64,000 nucleotides of DNA from Fundidesulfovibrio soli (GCF_022808695.1 NZ_JAKZKW010000006.1:62001-126000); one strand, 5' to 3'. Shown: positions 21,413 to 30,162, counted from the first letter of the stretch. A program made the numbers and translations. The notes: generated from the sequence alone by a model not told the origin.

Positions 21413-22735
21413 ATGCCGCAGGCTGGAAGCGCAGCGAAGACGGTGGTTGTCGCCGGGGCCGGTTTCGGAGGGCTCTGGGCGGCCAAGACCCTGGCCGGGG
21501 CGGGCGTGGACGTGGTGCTTGTGGACAGGCACAACTTCCACACCTTCCTGCCTCTTCTGTACCAGGTAGCGGCGGCCGAACTGGAGCCCAGCCAGGTGGC
21601 CTACCCAGTGCGCGGAGTGTTCAGGGACTGCCGCAACGTGCGCGTGGCTCTGGGCGAGGTGCGCGGCATCGATTTCGGAGCCCGCGCCCTGCTGACCGAC
21701 GGCCCGCCCGTCCCCTACGACTGCCTGATCCTGGCGCTGGGCAGCCAGACCAACTTCTTCGGCGTGCAGGGCGCGCCCGAGAACTGCTTCGGGCTCAAGA
21801 GCCTGGAGGAGGGCATCGTCCTGCGCAACCACATCATGCGCATGTTCGAGCTGGCCTCCCTCACGGACGAACCGGCCCTGCAGCGCGAACTGCTCACCTT
21901 CGCGGTGGCCGGGGGCGGCCCCACGGGCGTGGAGTTCGCCGGGGCCCTGGCGGAGCTCATCCGTGGGCCTGTCGCCAAGGATTTCCCCCTGCTGAACCTG
22001 AGCCAGGCCCGCGTGGTGCTGCTGGAGGCCGGGAACAAGGTGCTCGGCCCCTTCCACGAGTCGCAGCAGCGCTACGCCTTGAACACCCTGGGCCGCAAAG
22101 GCGTGGAGGTGCACCTGGGCGCCGTGGTCTCCAGGGTGTCGCCGGACAGGGTTGATTTCAAGGACGGCAGCTCCCTGCCCACACGCACGGTTGTCTGGGC
22201 CGCGGGCGTCAGCGGGCCGGACGTTGCCCGGGATCTGGGGCTGGAGGTCGGCCCAGGCGGTCGCATCCCCGTGAACGAGAACCTGCAGGCCCGCTCCCAC
22301 CCGGACATATTCGTGGTGGGGGACATGTCCTGGTTCGAGGGGCCGGGCGGAGCGCTGCCCATGCTGGCCCCCGTGGCCATGGACCAGGGGCGCGCGGCCG
22401 CCAGAAACGCAGTGCGCCTGCTCGAAGGCAAGCAGCTCAAGCCCTTCCGCTACCGCAGCAAGGGGGTCATGGCCACCATCGGGCGGTCGGCGGCGGTGGC
22501 CAGCCTGGGCAGGCTGCGCATCATGGGCTTCGGGGCCTGGGCCGCATGGCTCTTCGTGCACCTGATGATGCTCATCGGCTTCAGAAACAGGCTGGCGGTG
22601 CTCATCAACTGGGCCTGGGACTACCTGTTCTTCGAACGCTCGGTGCGCCTGATCATCCCCGCGAGGGCCAGGAGGGCGCGCGGGGACAAGCATGCGGAAG
22701 AGGAACGTCCCGCCGGGGGGAAGGACGGACGCTAG
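21413..22735 (+). CDS. ndh: Type II NADH:quinone oxidoreductase (NDH-2-like)
   Basis: A 440-residue flavoprotein that oxidises NADH and passes electrons to quinone without pumping protons. The FAD motif VAGAGFGGLWAA is at residues ~12-23 and the second GxGxxG, VAGGGPTGVEFAG, at ~160. DIFVVGDM is the conserved FAD-contact motif, and the C-terminal ~60 residues (WAAWLFVHLMMLIGF) form the membrane-anchoring helices of NDH-2. AGGAGG lies 4 nt before the ATG at 21413, so a shorter N-terminus than the longest frame is right. It is divergent from the synthetase-por operon and shares the palindrome region, so the two may be coordinately regulated. Confidence 0.88.
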   Translation: MPQAGSAAKTVVVAGAGFGGLWAAKTLAGAGVDVVLVDRHNFHTFLPLLYQVAAAELEPSQVAYPVRGVFRDCRNVRVALGEVRGIDFGARALLTDGPPVPYDCLILALGSQTNFFGVQGAPENCFGLKSLEEGIVLRNHIMRMFELASLTDEPALQRELLTFAVAGGGPTGVEFAGALAELIRGPVAKDFPLLNLSQARVVLLEAGNKVLGPFHESQQRYALNTLGRKGVEVHLGAVVSRVSPDRVDFKDGSSLPTRTVVWAAGVSGPDVARDLGLEVGPGGRIPVNENLQARSHPDIFVVGDMSWFEGPGGALPMLAPVAMDQGRAAARNAVRLLEGKQLKPFRYRSKGVMATIGRSAAVASLGRLRIMGFGAWAAWLFVHLMMLIGFRNRLAVLINWAWDYLFFERSVRLIIPARARRARGDKHAEEERPAGGKDGR

Positions 22736-22742
22736 GGACCAG

Positions 22743-23123
22743 TCAAGCCGGTTTGGGCAGGGTGAGCCCGGGAAGGGTCAGGGGAGTTCGCTGCGCCTTG
22801 CGCTTGCGGCGCTCGAAGATTTCAGGGCGGGAGCCGAGGCGGAAGCGCCACAGTGGGCAGGGCTCGAAGGGCGCGCGGCAGCCAGGCGAGGCGGCGCAGG
22901 CACGCACTCCCTCGCGGTCCCCGCAGCAGATCAGGCATTGCCTGCGGATGGCGCGCACGGGGGGCCTGTCCGCGCCTTCGGCGTCGGCCATGCGGAAGGC
23001 GTGCAGGGGGCAGCCGAGGGCGCCGCATTCGGCCACCAACTGGTAGGAGCCGCCCATGCAGGCCACGCAGAACTTGCGGATGGACTCGAGCGCGCCGAGT
23101 TTGCGCGTGGTCGTCCCGCTCAT
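22743..23123 (-). CDS. Small cysteine-rich protein with internal duplication, unknown function
   Basis: A 126-residue cytoplasmic protein with 12 cysteines arranged in two similar halves: IRKFCVACMGGSYQLVAEC then GALGCPLHAFRM, and IRRQCLICCGDREGVRAC then PGCRAPFEPCPLWRF. Each half has CxxC, a later Cys and a C-P-L pair, consistent with two zinc- or cluster-binding modules. The tail is basic (RRKRKAQR). GGGAGGG lies 5 nt before the ATG at 23123. The frame stays open much further upstream but that part overlaps other genes. Ends 7 nt from the convergent ndh stop. I know of similar unnamed proteins in Desulfovibrio but no function. Confidence 0.75.
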   Translation of the reverse strand: MSGTTTRKLGALESIRKFCVACMGGSYQLVAECGALGCPLHAFRMADAEGADRPPVRAIRRQCLICCGDREGVRACAASPGCRAPFEPCPLWRFRLGSRPEIFERRKRKAQRTPLTLPGLTLPKPA

Positions 23124-23258
23124 GTGCCCTCCCGAGAAATGGTTTCGATTCGTGCCGTTTTGCGCCCCGTCGGCGCAGGATATGCTCCCTGTGAGCCTTC
23201 CGGCCCTAAAATGCAAGAGGCAGCTGCCGATAGGAGGAGCAAGGAAAGTGGAAAAACC

Positions 23259-23522
23259 ATGAACAAACTTCTCGCAGTACCGGTTTTGGCGTTCGCACTG
23301 ACCTGCGTTTTCGCCGGACCGGGCCTGGCGGCCTCGTCCGAGAGCGAGAAGGAGCGCCGATTGGCCGAGAAGTACCGCCAGTGCATCGAAGCCTGCCGGA
23401 AGCACGTCCGCAAGCCGGGAAACACTCCGGCTGACTGGTCGCGCGAGATCCGCGAGGAGGCCCGCATCGACGCCTGCGAGCATCATTGCGACAGGCTGAT
23501 GCTGCGCGGATTCAGGAAATAG
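23259..23522 (+). CDS. Small exported twin-CX3C protein
   Basis: An 87-residue protein with a signal peptide cleaved near GLAA-S (~24). The mature helical part has CIEAC and CEHHC, i.e. two CX3C motifs about 30 residues apart, separated by a Trp-containing charged linker. This layout matches a helical hairpin held by two disulfides, as in CHCH/small-Tim-like proteins, but relationship is not implied. AAGGAAAG lies 8-15 nt before the ATG. Function unknown. Confidence 0.7.
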   Translation: MNKLLAVPVLAFALTCVFAGPGLAASSESEKERRLAEKYRQCIEACRKHVRKPGNTPADWSREIREEARIDACEHHCDRLMLRGFRK

Positions 23523-23622
23523 TCGAATCTGCCACAGCGGGCGGATTACGTCGTGTTCAAGTGGGTCGACATGTGCGTATGAAAACTGTATAAGAAGCAA
23601 TCTCATTACAGGCGTAGTCACC

Positions 23623-25416
23623 ATGTCCGTCACCCACCCCGCGATTACCAGTCCACGCTCACGAACCATCCTCAAGGACATCCTCGCCCATGGGCTCATC
23701 AGCATCCGCTCCGGCGCGACCCTGGGCCGCGCCCTGGGGCAGATGCACAAGGAGCGCATCAGCGCCCTGGTCTGTCTGAACCGGGGGCGGCCCGTGGGCA
23801 TTCTCACCGAGAGGGGTGCCCTCACAGCCCTGGCCGGGACCGGGCAGGACGGCTTGAAGCGTCCGTTGCGCGAGATCATGACTTCTCCGGTGTGCACCGC
23901 CGTCGAGGACACGCCCGTACACGAGGCCTTCAGCCTATTGCTGAACAAAGGCATCCGGCACCTCGTGGTTGTGGACGCCAAAGGCCGGGCCGTGGGCATG
24001 GTCACCCAGACCAACATGGTCCAGCATCTGGGCGTGGAATACTTCGTGGAGGTCAAGCGCGTGGGCCAGATCATGACGCGCGCCCTGGCCACTCTTTCCA
24101 CCGAGGCGAACCTGTCCGAAACCATGGAACTGATGATCCGCGGGCCGTTCAGTTGCGTGGTGGCCGTTTCCGGCGGCAAGCCGGAGGGCATACTCACGGA
24201 GCGAGACATGGTCGGGCTGCTCTCCGATAGCCTGGACCTGAAAGCCACGCTGCTCGGACAGGCCATGTCCCGGCCGGTGGTCTGCGTGGACGAGGATACC
24301 TCCGTGCACAACGCCGCAGCCCTGATGAGCAGGAAGAAGGTTCGCAGGCTCGTTGTTGTGGACGGCGCTGGCGATGTGCGCGGCCTGCTGACCCAGTCCG
24401 ACATCGTCAAGGGGATGGAGGCGCGCTATGTCGAAATGCTGCGCGAGGTCATCCGCGAAAAGGACGAGATGCTGCGGGAGGCCGTGGGCGAGGCGGCCCG
24501 GAAATCCATCTATCTTGACAGCATCCTCAATTCCTCCATGGACCTGGGCATCGTCGCCAGCGAAGGAAACACGCTGGCCTTCGTCAACCAGGCCGCGCGC
24601 AGGATGCTCTCCCTGCCCGAGGGCGAGGGAATAGGGCAGGATCTGCTGGGGCTGCACCGGGCCTTGGGGGTGACGGCCCGGAGTTTCAGGAAGATCCTCG
24701 CAGACGCCAAGCGCGGCAAGGAGCACGGTTTCTGCGTCCAGGTAGGCAGCGCGGAAGGCATGCGCTATCTTGAGGGGCGTGTGAACGGCATTCGCGGGGG
24801 CGGAAACCAGGCCGAGGGCTTCCTGCTGACGCTGCAGGACGTGACCGAGAAGCGCACCGCCGAGGAGACCGTCAGGCGCATGGCCTACCACGACGCGCTC
24901 ACCGGCCTGCCCAACCGCTTCCTGGTGGCGGACAGGCTGGAGCAGGGCCTGGCCCAGGCCAGGCGCAAAGGGAGCCTGCTGGCCGTGATGCTCCTGGACC
25001 TGGACGGTTTCAAGCAGGTCAACGACACGCTGGGTCACAACATCGGGGACCAGCTGCTTCAGGCCGTGGCCGGCCGTCTGGGCGGGCTGCTGCGCAAGTC
25101 GGACACGGTGGGCCGCATGGGCGGGGACGAATTCCTGGTCATCCTGCCCGAGGTCAAGACCCCCGAGGGCGCGGCCGCCGTGGCGGGGAAGATGCTGCGC
25201 GCCGTGTTCGAGGCGTACGCCATCGGCGGGCATACGCTCAAGCTCTCCACCAGCATCGGCGTGTCCTTCTATCCCTGGGACGGCTCCGATGCCGCGACCC
25301 TGATCCAGAAGGCCGACAAGGCCATGTACGCCGCCAAGGGCGCCGGACGAAACGCCTTCCGGTTCTCCGACTCCGGCCCGGACGGGCAACCGGACACGGG
25401 CTTGCCTCCGCGCTGA
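23623..25416 (+). CDS. Diguanylate cyclase with four CBS domains and a PAS domain
   Basis: A 597-residue soluble protein. Residues ~20-265 hold two CBS pairs (repeated VGILTER, VGMVTQTN, EGILTERDMV, RGLLTQSDIV signatures), which usually bind adenine nucleotides. A short coiled stretch leads to a PAS-like domain (~300-410), then a GGDEF domain with intact GGDEF (~500) and an RKSD (RxxD) inhibitory site five residues before it. It should make c-di-GMP under control of a nucleotide or energy signal. No membrane segment. The start ATG has only a weak ribosome-binding site. Convergent with mlaA across a hairpin terminator. Confidence 0.9.
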   Translation: MSVTHPAITSPRSRTILKDILAHGLISIRSGATLGRALGQMHKERISALVCLNRGRPVGILTERGALTALAGTGQDGLKRPLREIMTSPVCTAVEDTPVHEAFSLLLNKGIRHLVVVDAKGRAVGMVTQTNMVQHLGVEYFVEVKRVGQIMTRALATLSTEANLSETMELMIRGPFSCVVAVSGGKPEGILTERDMVGLLSDSLDLKATLLGQAMSRPVVCVDEDTSVHNAAALMSRKKVRRLVVVDGAGDVRGLLTQSDIVKGMEARYVEMLREVIREKDEMLREAVGEAARKSIYLDSILNSSMDLGIVASEGNTLAFVNQAARRMLSLPEGEGIGQDLLGLHRALGVTARSFRKILADAKRGKEHGFCVQVGSAEGMRYLEGRVNGIRGGGNQAEGFLLTLQDVTEKRTAEETVRRMAYHDALTGLPNRFLVADRLEQGLAQARRKGSLLAVMLLDLDGFKQVNDTLGHNIGDQLLQAVAGRLGGLLRKSDTVGRMGGDEFLVILPEVKTPEGAAAVAGKMLRAVFEAYAIGGHTLKLSTSIGVSFYPWDGSDAATLIQKADKAMYAAKGAGRNAFRFSDSGPDGQPDTGLPPR

Positions 25417-25443
25417 TCGGGCGGAACCCCTCGAAAGCTTGAC

Positions 25444-25476
25444 GGCCCGGCGCGCATCTTCGGATGCGGCCGGGCC
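25444..25476 (+). terminator. Hairpin between convergent genes
   Basis: GGCCCGGC at 25444 pairs with the GCCGGGCC end at 25476, with an inner stem GCATC/GATGC around a small loop. GGATTCGTTTG follows. It can serve the GGDEF gene and perhaps mlaA on the other strand. Confidence 0.65.
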
Positions 25477-25503
25477 GGATTCGTTTGCGGGCTCGTTATG
25501 AGG

Positions 25504-26298
25504 CTAGGGCGCGGTCGCGGCCGCCGCGGGCGTCCTCTGGCCGCCGAAGACCGGGTTGGAGCGCCTGGCGTCCTCGATGATCTTGGCGCGCAGCTGCACG
25601 TAGGCATCGCGGGCGGCGGTGTAAGGCTCGATGGAGGAGCGCTTGAGCTCCTCGTAGATGTCGATCATCTCGGGGAACCGGTTCATGCGGCCCGCCCCGG
25701 AAATGGCCAGGGTGAGCACTATGGGCGTTTGCAGGTAGGTTGTGGGCTGGACGGCCACATCCCCGGCTATGCCGATGCCGTCCCGCAGAGAGGAGGGGCC
25801 GACAACCGGCAGCACGAGGTAGAACCCGTGCCCGAAGCCCCACACGCCCAGGGTCTGGCCGAAGTCGAGCTTCTGGGGGCCCATGTCCGGCTTGGATGCG
25901 GCCAGGTCGTACAGGCCGCCGATGCCGAACGTGGAGTTGACCAGGAACCTGCCCAGCTCGCGCGAGGCCATGTCCGGCCTGAGCTGGAGCACGGCGTTGA
26001 CGAAGCGCACCGGGAACAGGAAGTTGGAGTAGGCGTTCTCGATGCGGTCCCTGCCGTATTTGGGCACGATGGTGGTGTACACCTTGCTGACGGGCTTGAC
26101 CACGCCGATGTACAGGCTGTCGTTGAAGGCGAACCAGAAACGGTTCCAGGGCTCGATGGGGTCGGCCACGACGGGCCCGAGGTCATCTGCGAAGTCGGCC
26201 GGGGCCGCCGGGGCCGCCTTCTTCGTGGCGCAACCGGCCAGGCCGGTGAGGGCCGCGAGCAGCAGCACAATGACAAGGGAGCGTTTGCCGTCGAGCAT
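25504..26298 (-). CDS. mlaA: MlaA/VacJ-type outer-membrane lipoprotein
   Basis: A 264-residue lipoprotein with signal peptide and lipobox LAGC (Cys ~23). The MlaA domain has DPIEPWNRFWFAFND near the start, then NFLFPVRFVNAVLQ, RFLVNSTFGIGGLYD and GVWGFGHGFYLVLP, all characteristic. MlaA forms a channel in the outer membrane that lets mislocalised phospholipids move to the periplasmic carrier MlaC. ATG at 26298 is chosen over an upstream start because AGAGG lies 7 nt before it and the signal peptide then fits. Last gene of the rlmI-mlaEDCA run, 10 nt after mlaC. Confidence 0.93.
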   Translation of the reverse strand: MLDGKRSLVIVLLLAALTGLAGCATKKAAPAAPADFADDLGPVVADPIEPWNRFWFAFNDSLYIGVVKPVSKVYTTIVPKYGRDRIENAYSNFLFPVRFVNAVLQLRPDMASRELGRFLVNSTFGIGGLYDLAASKPDMGPQKLDFGQTLGVWGFGHGFYLVLPVVGPSSLRDGIGIAGDVAVQPTTYLQTPIVLTLAISGAGRMNRFPEMIDIYEELKRSSIEPYTAARDAYVQLRAKIIEDARRSNPVFGGQRTPAAAATAP

Positions 26299-26308
26299 TT
26301 TTAAACCT

Positions 26309-26884
26309 CTAGCTGGCCGAACCCATGGACTCCACACGGCTGATGAGCTGCGCCGGAGATTCCTTGACCAGGATCTGGTTGAACTGGTTGCGGTAGTTCT
26401 GAACGAGGCTCACGCCCTCGATCGTCACGTCATAGACCTTCCAGTCGGATTTCTTGATGAGCCTGTATACTATAGGCACCTCCTTGGTGGAAGTGACAAT
26501 TTTGGTGCTTACCTCGGCCCGGCCATCGCCCAGCGGGGATTCGTCCAGAAATACGACCTTCTCGTCGGTGTATGCCTCGATGCGGCGCAGGTAGGTGCGC
26601 TCCAGCAGCTTGACGAAGGCCTTGGTGAAGCGCTGGCGTTCGTCGGGGTTGAAGCTGTCCCAATTGGCGGCCAAGGTCCGCTTGGCCAGTTCTTCGGGGT
26701 CGAACACGCGCCCGACTGCGGTATAGAGTTTCTCCACCCGGCCGGAGTCTCCGGCCTTGGTGGTGGTCAGCACGTTCAATACGGCGTCCACGCTGGACTT
26801 CAGCGCGTCCTTGGCCTCGCCGGCCAGGGCCGCGTGCGAAAAAAGCAGCACGAAAAGGATCGTGCCGATGGCGCGAGCCATCAT
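26309..26884 (-). CDS. mlaC: MlaC-type periplasmic phospholipid-binding protein
   Basis: A 191-residue exported protein (signal peptide ending SHAALA). The MlaC/Ttg2D fold is indicated by FDPEELAKRTLAANWDSF, FTKAFVKLLERTYLRRIE and the C-terminal YDVTIEGVSLVQNYRNQF. It carries a phospholipid between the outer-membrane MlaA and the inner-membrane MlaEDF complex. The ATG overlaps the mlaD stop (ATGA). A second ATG follows at once. Confidence 0.93.
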   Translation of the reverse strand: MMARAIGTILFVLLFSHAALAGEAKDALKSSVDAVLNVLTTTKAGDSGRVEKLYTAVGRVFDPEELAKRTLAANWDSFNPDERQRFTKAFVKLLERTYLRRIEAYTDEKVVFLDESPLGDGRAEVSTKIVTSTKEVPIVYRLIKKSDWKVYDVTIEGVSLVQNYRNQFNQILVKESPAQLISRVESMGSAS

Positions 26885-27339
26885 TTCTTCTCCTCCTTCA
26901 CTCCACCGAACACATACTTGCCGATGAGATCCTGCAGGTCCACGGAAGATTCCGTTTCCGTCAGCATGCCGCCGGGCGGCACGGGTTCGCCCGCGCCACC
27001 GGGGGTGATCTTGACGTACTTGTCGCCGATGAGGCCGTTGGTCTTGATGGAGACGATGGCGTCGTCGGTGAGCTTGATGCCCGTGCTCAGACGCAGGTCC
27101 AGGATGGCGCGCTTGTCCGGCGAGAGGCCGATGGCCTCCACCCTCCCCACGCGCACCCCGGCCAACTCCACGCTGGCGCCTTCCTTGAGTCCGGTGACGT
27201 CGATGAACCGGGCCTTGACCACGTAACCGTCGCCCCCGAACACCTCCATCTTCCCGAGCTTGATGGACAGGTAGCCAACGCAGAGGAGCCCGGCCAGGAC
27301 GAACAGGCCAACTGCGGTTTCAATCGAGTAGCTCTTCAT
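26881..27339 (-). CDS. mlaD: MlaD-type MCE-domain substrate-binding protein
   Basis: A 152-residue inner-membrane anchored protein. An N-terminal helix (~8-28) is followed by one MCE domain (VVKARFIDVTGLKEGASVEL, GVRVGRVEAIGL). The family forms a hexameric ring on the periplasmic side of MlaE. ATG at 27339 has GTGGGGA upstream. GTG at 27348 is possible. The gap of 46 nt to mlaE contains no mlaF. Confidence 0.93.
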   Translation of the reverse strand: MKSYSIETAVGLFVLAGLLCVGYLSIKLGKMEVFGGDGYVVKARFIDVTGLKEGASVELAGVRVGRVEAIGLSPDKRAILDLRLSTGIKLTDDAIVSIKTNGLIGDKYVKITPGGAGEPVPPGGMLTETESSVDLQDLIGKYVFGGVKEEKK

Positions 27340-27385
27340 TGTCCCCACCCAATAGGTCCGCCAATTCTGTAATGCAACATTCTTC

Positions 27386-28189
27386 TCACAGCAAAAACGA
27401 AGTCAGTGCATAGTCCGCCGCCAGTATGGACACGCAGGAGGCCACGACGGCAGTAGTGGTGGCCAGGCTCACGCCTCTGGCGCCGAATCCGCCCTCGCGC
27501 CGATGGGCGTAATACCCCTGGTAACAGCAGATCGAGGCCACCAGAGCCGCGAACACGGCTGATTTCACGAATCCGCTGGTGACGTCCTGCATGACCACGC
27601 CGTCATATATGCGGGCCATGTAGATGCCGGGGCTCACGCCCAGCATGAGCACCCCGGTCAGGTAGCCGCCCATGATCCCGATGACGTCGAACATTGCCGT
27701 CAAGAGCGGGAAGCAGATGAGCGAGGCCGCCAGCCGGGGGCTGAACAGGTATCGCACGGGGCTGACGCCCATGGCGTCAAGGGCGTCTATCTGCTCTGAA
27801 ATACGCATGATGCCAAGCTCGGCCGCCATGGAGGAGCCCGCCCGCCCGGTTATCATGATGGCCGTGAGCACCGGCCCCAGCTCCCGGATGATGGAGAGGG
27901 CCACGGCCACGCCCAGCAGGCCTTCGGCCCCGAACTTTACTAGCGTGTAATACCCTTGCAATCCCAATACCATGCCGGTGAACAGCCCGATGAGCAGGAT
28001 CACCGAGACGGACTTTACCCCGATGAAGAAGACCTGCTGCACGGTCTTGGCCCATTGCAGCGGCAGGCTGAAGACCAGCAGGGCGCCACGGCAGACGAAA
28101 AGGGACAGGGAGCCAAGCTCCCAGGCCAGCCCCAAGGCCTTGCGCCCGACGGATGCCGGAATATCGAGAATGCCGGAAAGTGCTTTCAT
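27386..28189 (-). CDS. mlaE: MlaE-type ABC permease
   Basis: A 267-residue membrane protein with about six helices. Family signatures are GMVLGLQGYYTLVKFGAEG, IIRELGPVLTAIMITGRAGS, EQIDALDAMGVSPVRYL and GVVMQDVTSGFVKSAVF. It forms the permease core of the Mla phospholipid transporter. The start overlaps the upstream rlmI stop by 4 nt. The ATPase partner MlaF is not encoded next to it. Confidence 0.93.
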   Translation of the reverse strand: MKALSGILDIPASVGRKALGLAWELGSLSLFVCRGALLVFSLPLQWAKTVQQVFFIGVKSVSVILLIGLFTGMVLGLQGYYTLVKFGAEGLLGVAVALSIIRELGPVLTAIMITGRAGSSMAAELGIMRISEQIDALDAMGVSPVRYLFSPRLAASLICFPLLTAMFDVIGIMGGYLTGVLMLGVSPGIYMARIYDGVVMQDVTSGFVKSAVFAALVASICCYQGYYAHRREGGFGARGVSLATTTAVVASCVSILAADYALTSFLL

Positions 28190-29409
28190 GGATTTGGGGA
28201 ATGGCCGTCACCGGATGCGTGTGCAGCCGTTACGCGAAACAGCAGGGATTTCAAGTAGGCCGTTTCGGGCATTGCCGGGTGCACCGGGTGGTCCGGCCCC
28301 TGGCCGCCCCGCCAGACGAGCTGGGAGCGTCGCTTTCCGGCCAGGGCCGAGACGATCAGGCGCTGGAACTGCTGCTCCTCCATGTGTTGGGAGCAGGAGG
28401 CCGTGAGCAGGAATCCGTCAGGGGTAAGCAGCCTGGCGGCCAGCTTGTTGACGGTGTGGTAGGCTCCCATGCCATGGTCCAGGTCTTTCTTGCGCTTGAC
28501 GAAAGCGGGCGGATCCAGGCTGATGACATCGAAGCGTTCGCCTTTGGCGGCCATCTCCTCCAGGAAGTCCTGGGCGTCGGCCTTCACGGCGCGCACCTTC
28601 TGGGAAACGTTGTTGCGGGCTGCGTTGGCGGCGACGTGCTCGACGGCCGCGCCGGAGGCGTCCACGCACACTGCCTCGCTGGCCCCGGCCAGGGCCGCGC
28701 CCACGCCCAGCGCGCCCACGTAGCTGAACACGTCCAGCACGCGCCTGCCCTTGCACAGGGGGAGTATCGCCAGACGGTTGGGCCGCTGGTCGTAGAACCA
28801 GCCGGTCTTCTGGCCCGAGGCCAGGCTTGCCCGGTAGAGGCCTTCTCCCTCCAGCACCTCCACCTCGTCCGGCACTTCGCCCTTGGCGGCCACCACCTCA
28901 AGGGGCAGGCCCTCCAACTGGCGGGAGCGCACGTCGCCCTTGAGCAGAACCGCACGGGGGCGCACCAGTTCGTCCAGCACGTCCAGCACGTCCTGGCGCA
29001 GGCGCTCCATGCCGGCGGTGAGCAACTGCACGCTCAGCACGTCGGCGTAGCGGTCCACAACCAGGCCGGGCAGGTGGTCGCCCTCGCCGAAAACCATGCG
29101 GTAGTACGGCCGTGGGAAGAGCGCCTCGCGCAGGGCAAGGGCCTGGGCAATCCTCTCCCGCAGCCAGTCCCTGCCGAGGCGTGCGCCAGGGTTCTGGTCG
29201 CAGATGCGCGCCAGGATCAGCGACCCCGGGTTCACGTAGCCGACGCCAAGCGCCTGGCCGCGCGCAGAGACCACAACCGCCTGGTCGCCGGGGCTGAAGG
29301 ATGCGAGCGGACTGCGGGCGGTGTCCACCTCGTTGGAGAACACCCAGAGGTGCCCCACCTTGAGGCGGCGTTCCTCGTGCTTCTTCAAATGGAGAATGGG
29401 AAGGTTCAT
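28186..29409 (-). CDS. rlmI: RlmI-like class I SAM-dependent RNA methyltransferase
   Basis: A 407-residue methyltransferase of the RlmI/RlmK family, which forms m5C in 23S rRNA. The N-terminal PUA-like domain (~1-80) starts LHLKKHEERRLKVGHLWVF. The EEHEAD-like middle domain is followed by the Rossmann domain with LDVFSYVGALGVGAA (motif I), DVISLDPPAFVKRKKD (motif IV) and LLTASCSQHM. ATG at 29409 with AGGACC upstream is chosen. The open frame extends 33 codons further without support. First gene of the mla run. Confidence 0.85.
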   Translation of the reverse strand: MNLPILHLKKHEERRLKVGHLWVFSNEVDTARSPLASFSPGDQAVVVSARGQALGVGYVNPGSLILARICDQNPGARLGRDWLRERIAQALALREALFPRPYYRMVFGEGDHLPGLVVDRYADVLSVQLLTAGMERLRQDVLDVLDELVRPRAVLLKGDVRSRQLEGLPLEVVAAKGEVPDEVEVLEGEGLYRASLASGQKTGWFYDQRPNRLAILPLCKGRRVLDVFSYVGALGVGAALAGASEAVCVDASGAAVEHVAANAARNNVSQKVRAVKADAQDFLEEMAAKGERFDVISLDPPAFVKRKKDLDHGMGAYHTVNKLAARLLTPDGFLLTASCSQHMEEQQFQRLIVSALAGKRRSQLVWRGGQGPDHPVHPAMPETAYLKSLLFRVTAAHASGDGHSPNP

Positions 29410-29492
29410 AAGCGACGGTCCTGTAGGACTTCCGGGCGGGCTTTGCAATATTTCGTCTTGAGAATGAAACCGTTGAGGGTTATTTTTCTCCC

Positions 29493-30008
29493 ATGCGTAC
29501 GGTAGCATTCATCCTCTTCGCGGTCGTAACGGCCGCAGCGGCGGCGCTTTCAACCCTGGTGGCCACGCGTTACCTCACCCTCGAGAAAGACGTGCTCGAG
29601 GCGCGGTCGCACCTGGAATCTATAAGCATGGAACGCAAGCGGCAGGAAGAGGAAAAAATGGCCCTCCGGCTGGACCGTGAGCGCATCCAGTCCGAACTGG
29701 AGGCCCGCCTGGCCGAGCAGAAGAACCAGCTGGACGACTGCACAGCCCTGCGCCTGAACGATCTGGAGGACCTTCGGGCCTCCATGCTCAACCTGAACAA
29801 GCGCCTCACCGACATGCAGAACCAGCTGTCGGCCTCCGCCACCCGCGAGGGGCACAGCGACGCTCCCCAGCCGGGAGCGCAGCCCCCGGCCGCGCCATCC
29901 GCCAGTCAGGCCGGAGGCGCCCCGGCTCCAGCCAGTTCGACGGACGTGCCCAAGGGGGCCATCCCCACGCCGGAGCAGGAAGCCAAGAAGCTGGACAAAG
30001 CGCAGTAG
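29493..30008 (+). CDS. Membrane-anchored coiled-coil protein of unknown function
   Basis: A 171-residue protein. Residues 4-26 are a hydrophobic anchor, ~30-115 are a charged heptad-like coiled coil (many E, K, R, L), and the rest is a Pro/Ala/Ser-rich low-complexity tail. The coiled part faces the periplasm if the anchor is in the usual N-in orientation. No family recognised. No ribosome-binding site is evident before the ATG, but codon use is like the neighbours and the frame is clean. Confidence 0.65.
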   Translation: MRTVAFILFAVVTAAAAALSTLVATRYLTLEKDVLEARSHLESISMERKRQEEEKMALRLDRERIQSELEARLAEQKNQLDDCTALRLNDLEDLRASMLNLNKRLTDMQNQLSASATREGHSDAPQPGAQPPAAPSASQAGGAPAPASSTDVPKGAIPTPEQEAKKLDKAQ

Positions 30009-30034
30009 CCCGTCTTTTGCGGGGCCCGATGCCC

Positions 30035-30103
30035 GAGCCCGAAGCCGGAGCTCGATGTCGGAACCTGATTCCCGTGGCCCGAGCCTGAGCCCGAAGCCGG
30101 AGC
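30035..30103 (+). repeat. Short degenerate repeat before the tautomerase gene
   Basis: GAGCCCGAAGCCGGAGC occurs at 30035-30051 and again at 30087-30103, 52 nt apart, in a run rich in CCCGAG and CCCGAA words. It lies between the coiled-coil gene and the tautomerase start and is probably non-coding. Confidence 0.55.
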
Positions 30104-30162
30104 CCGAAACCCGTGCCCGAAACGCGCCGCGCGGCGCGAAACCGCAACCACCGGAGGCGTTC

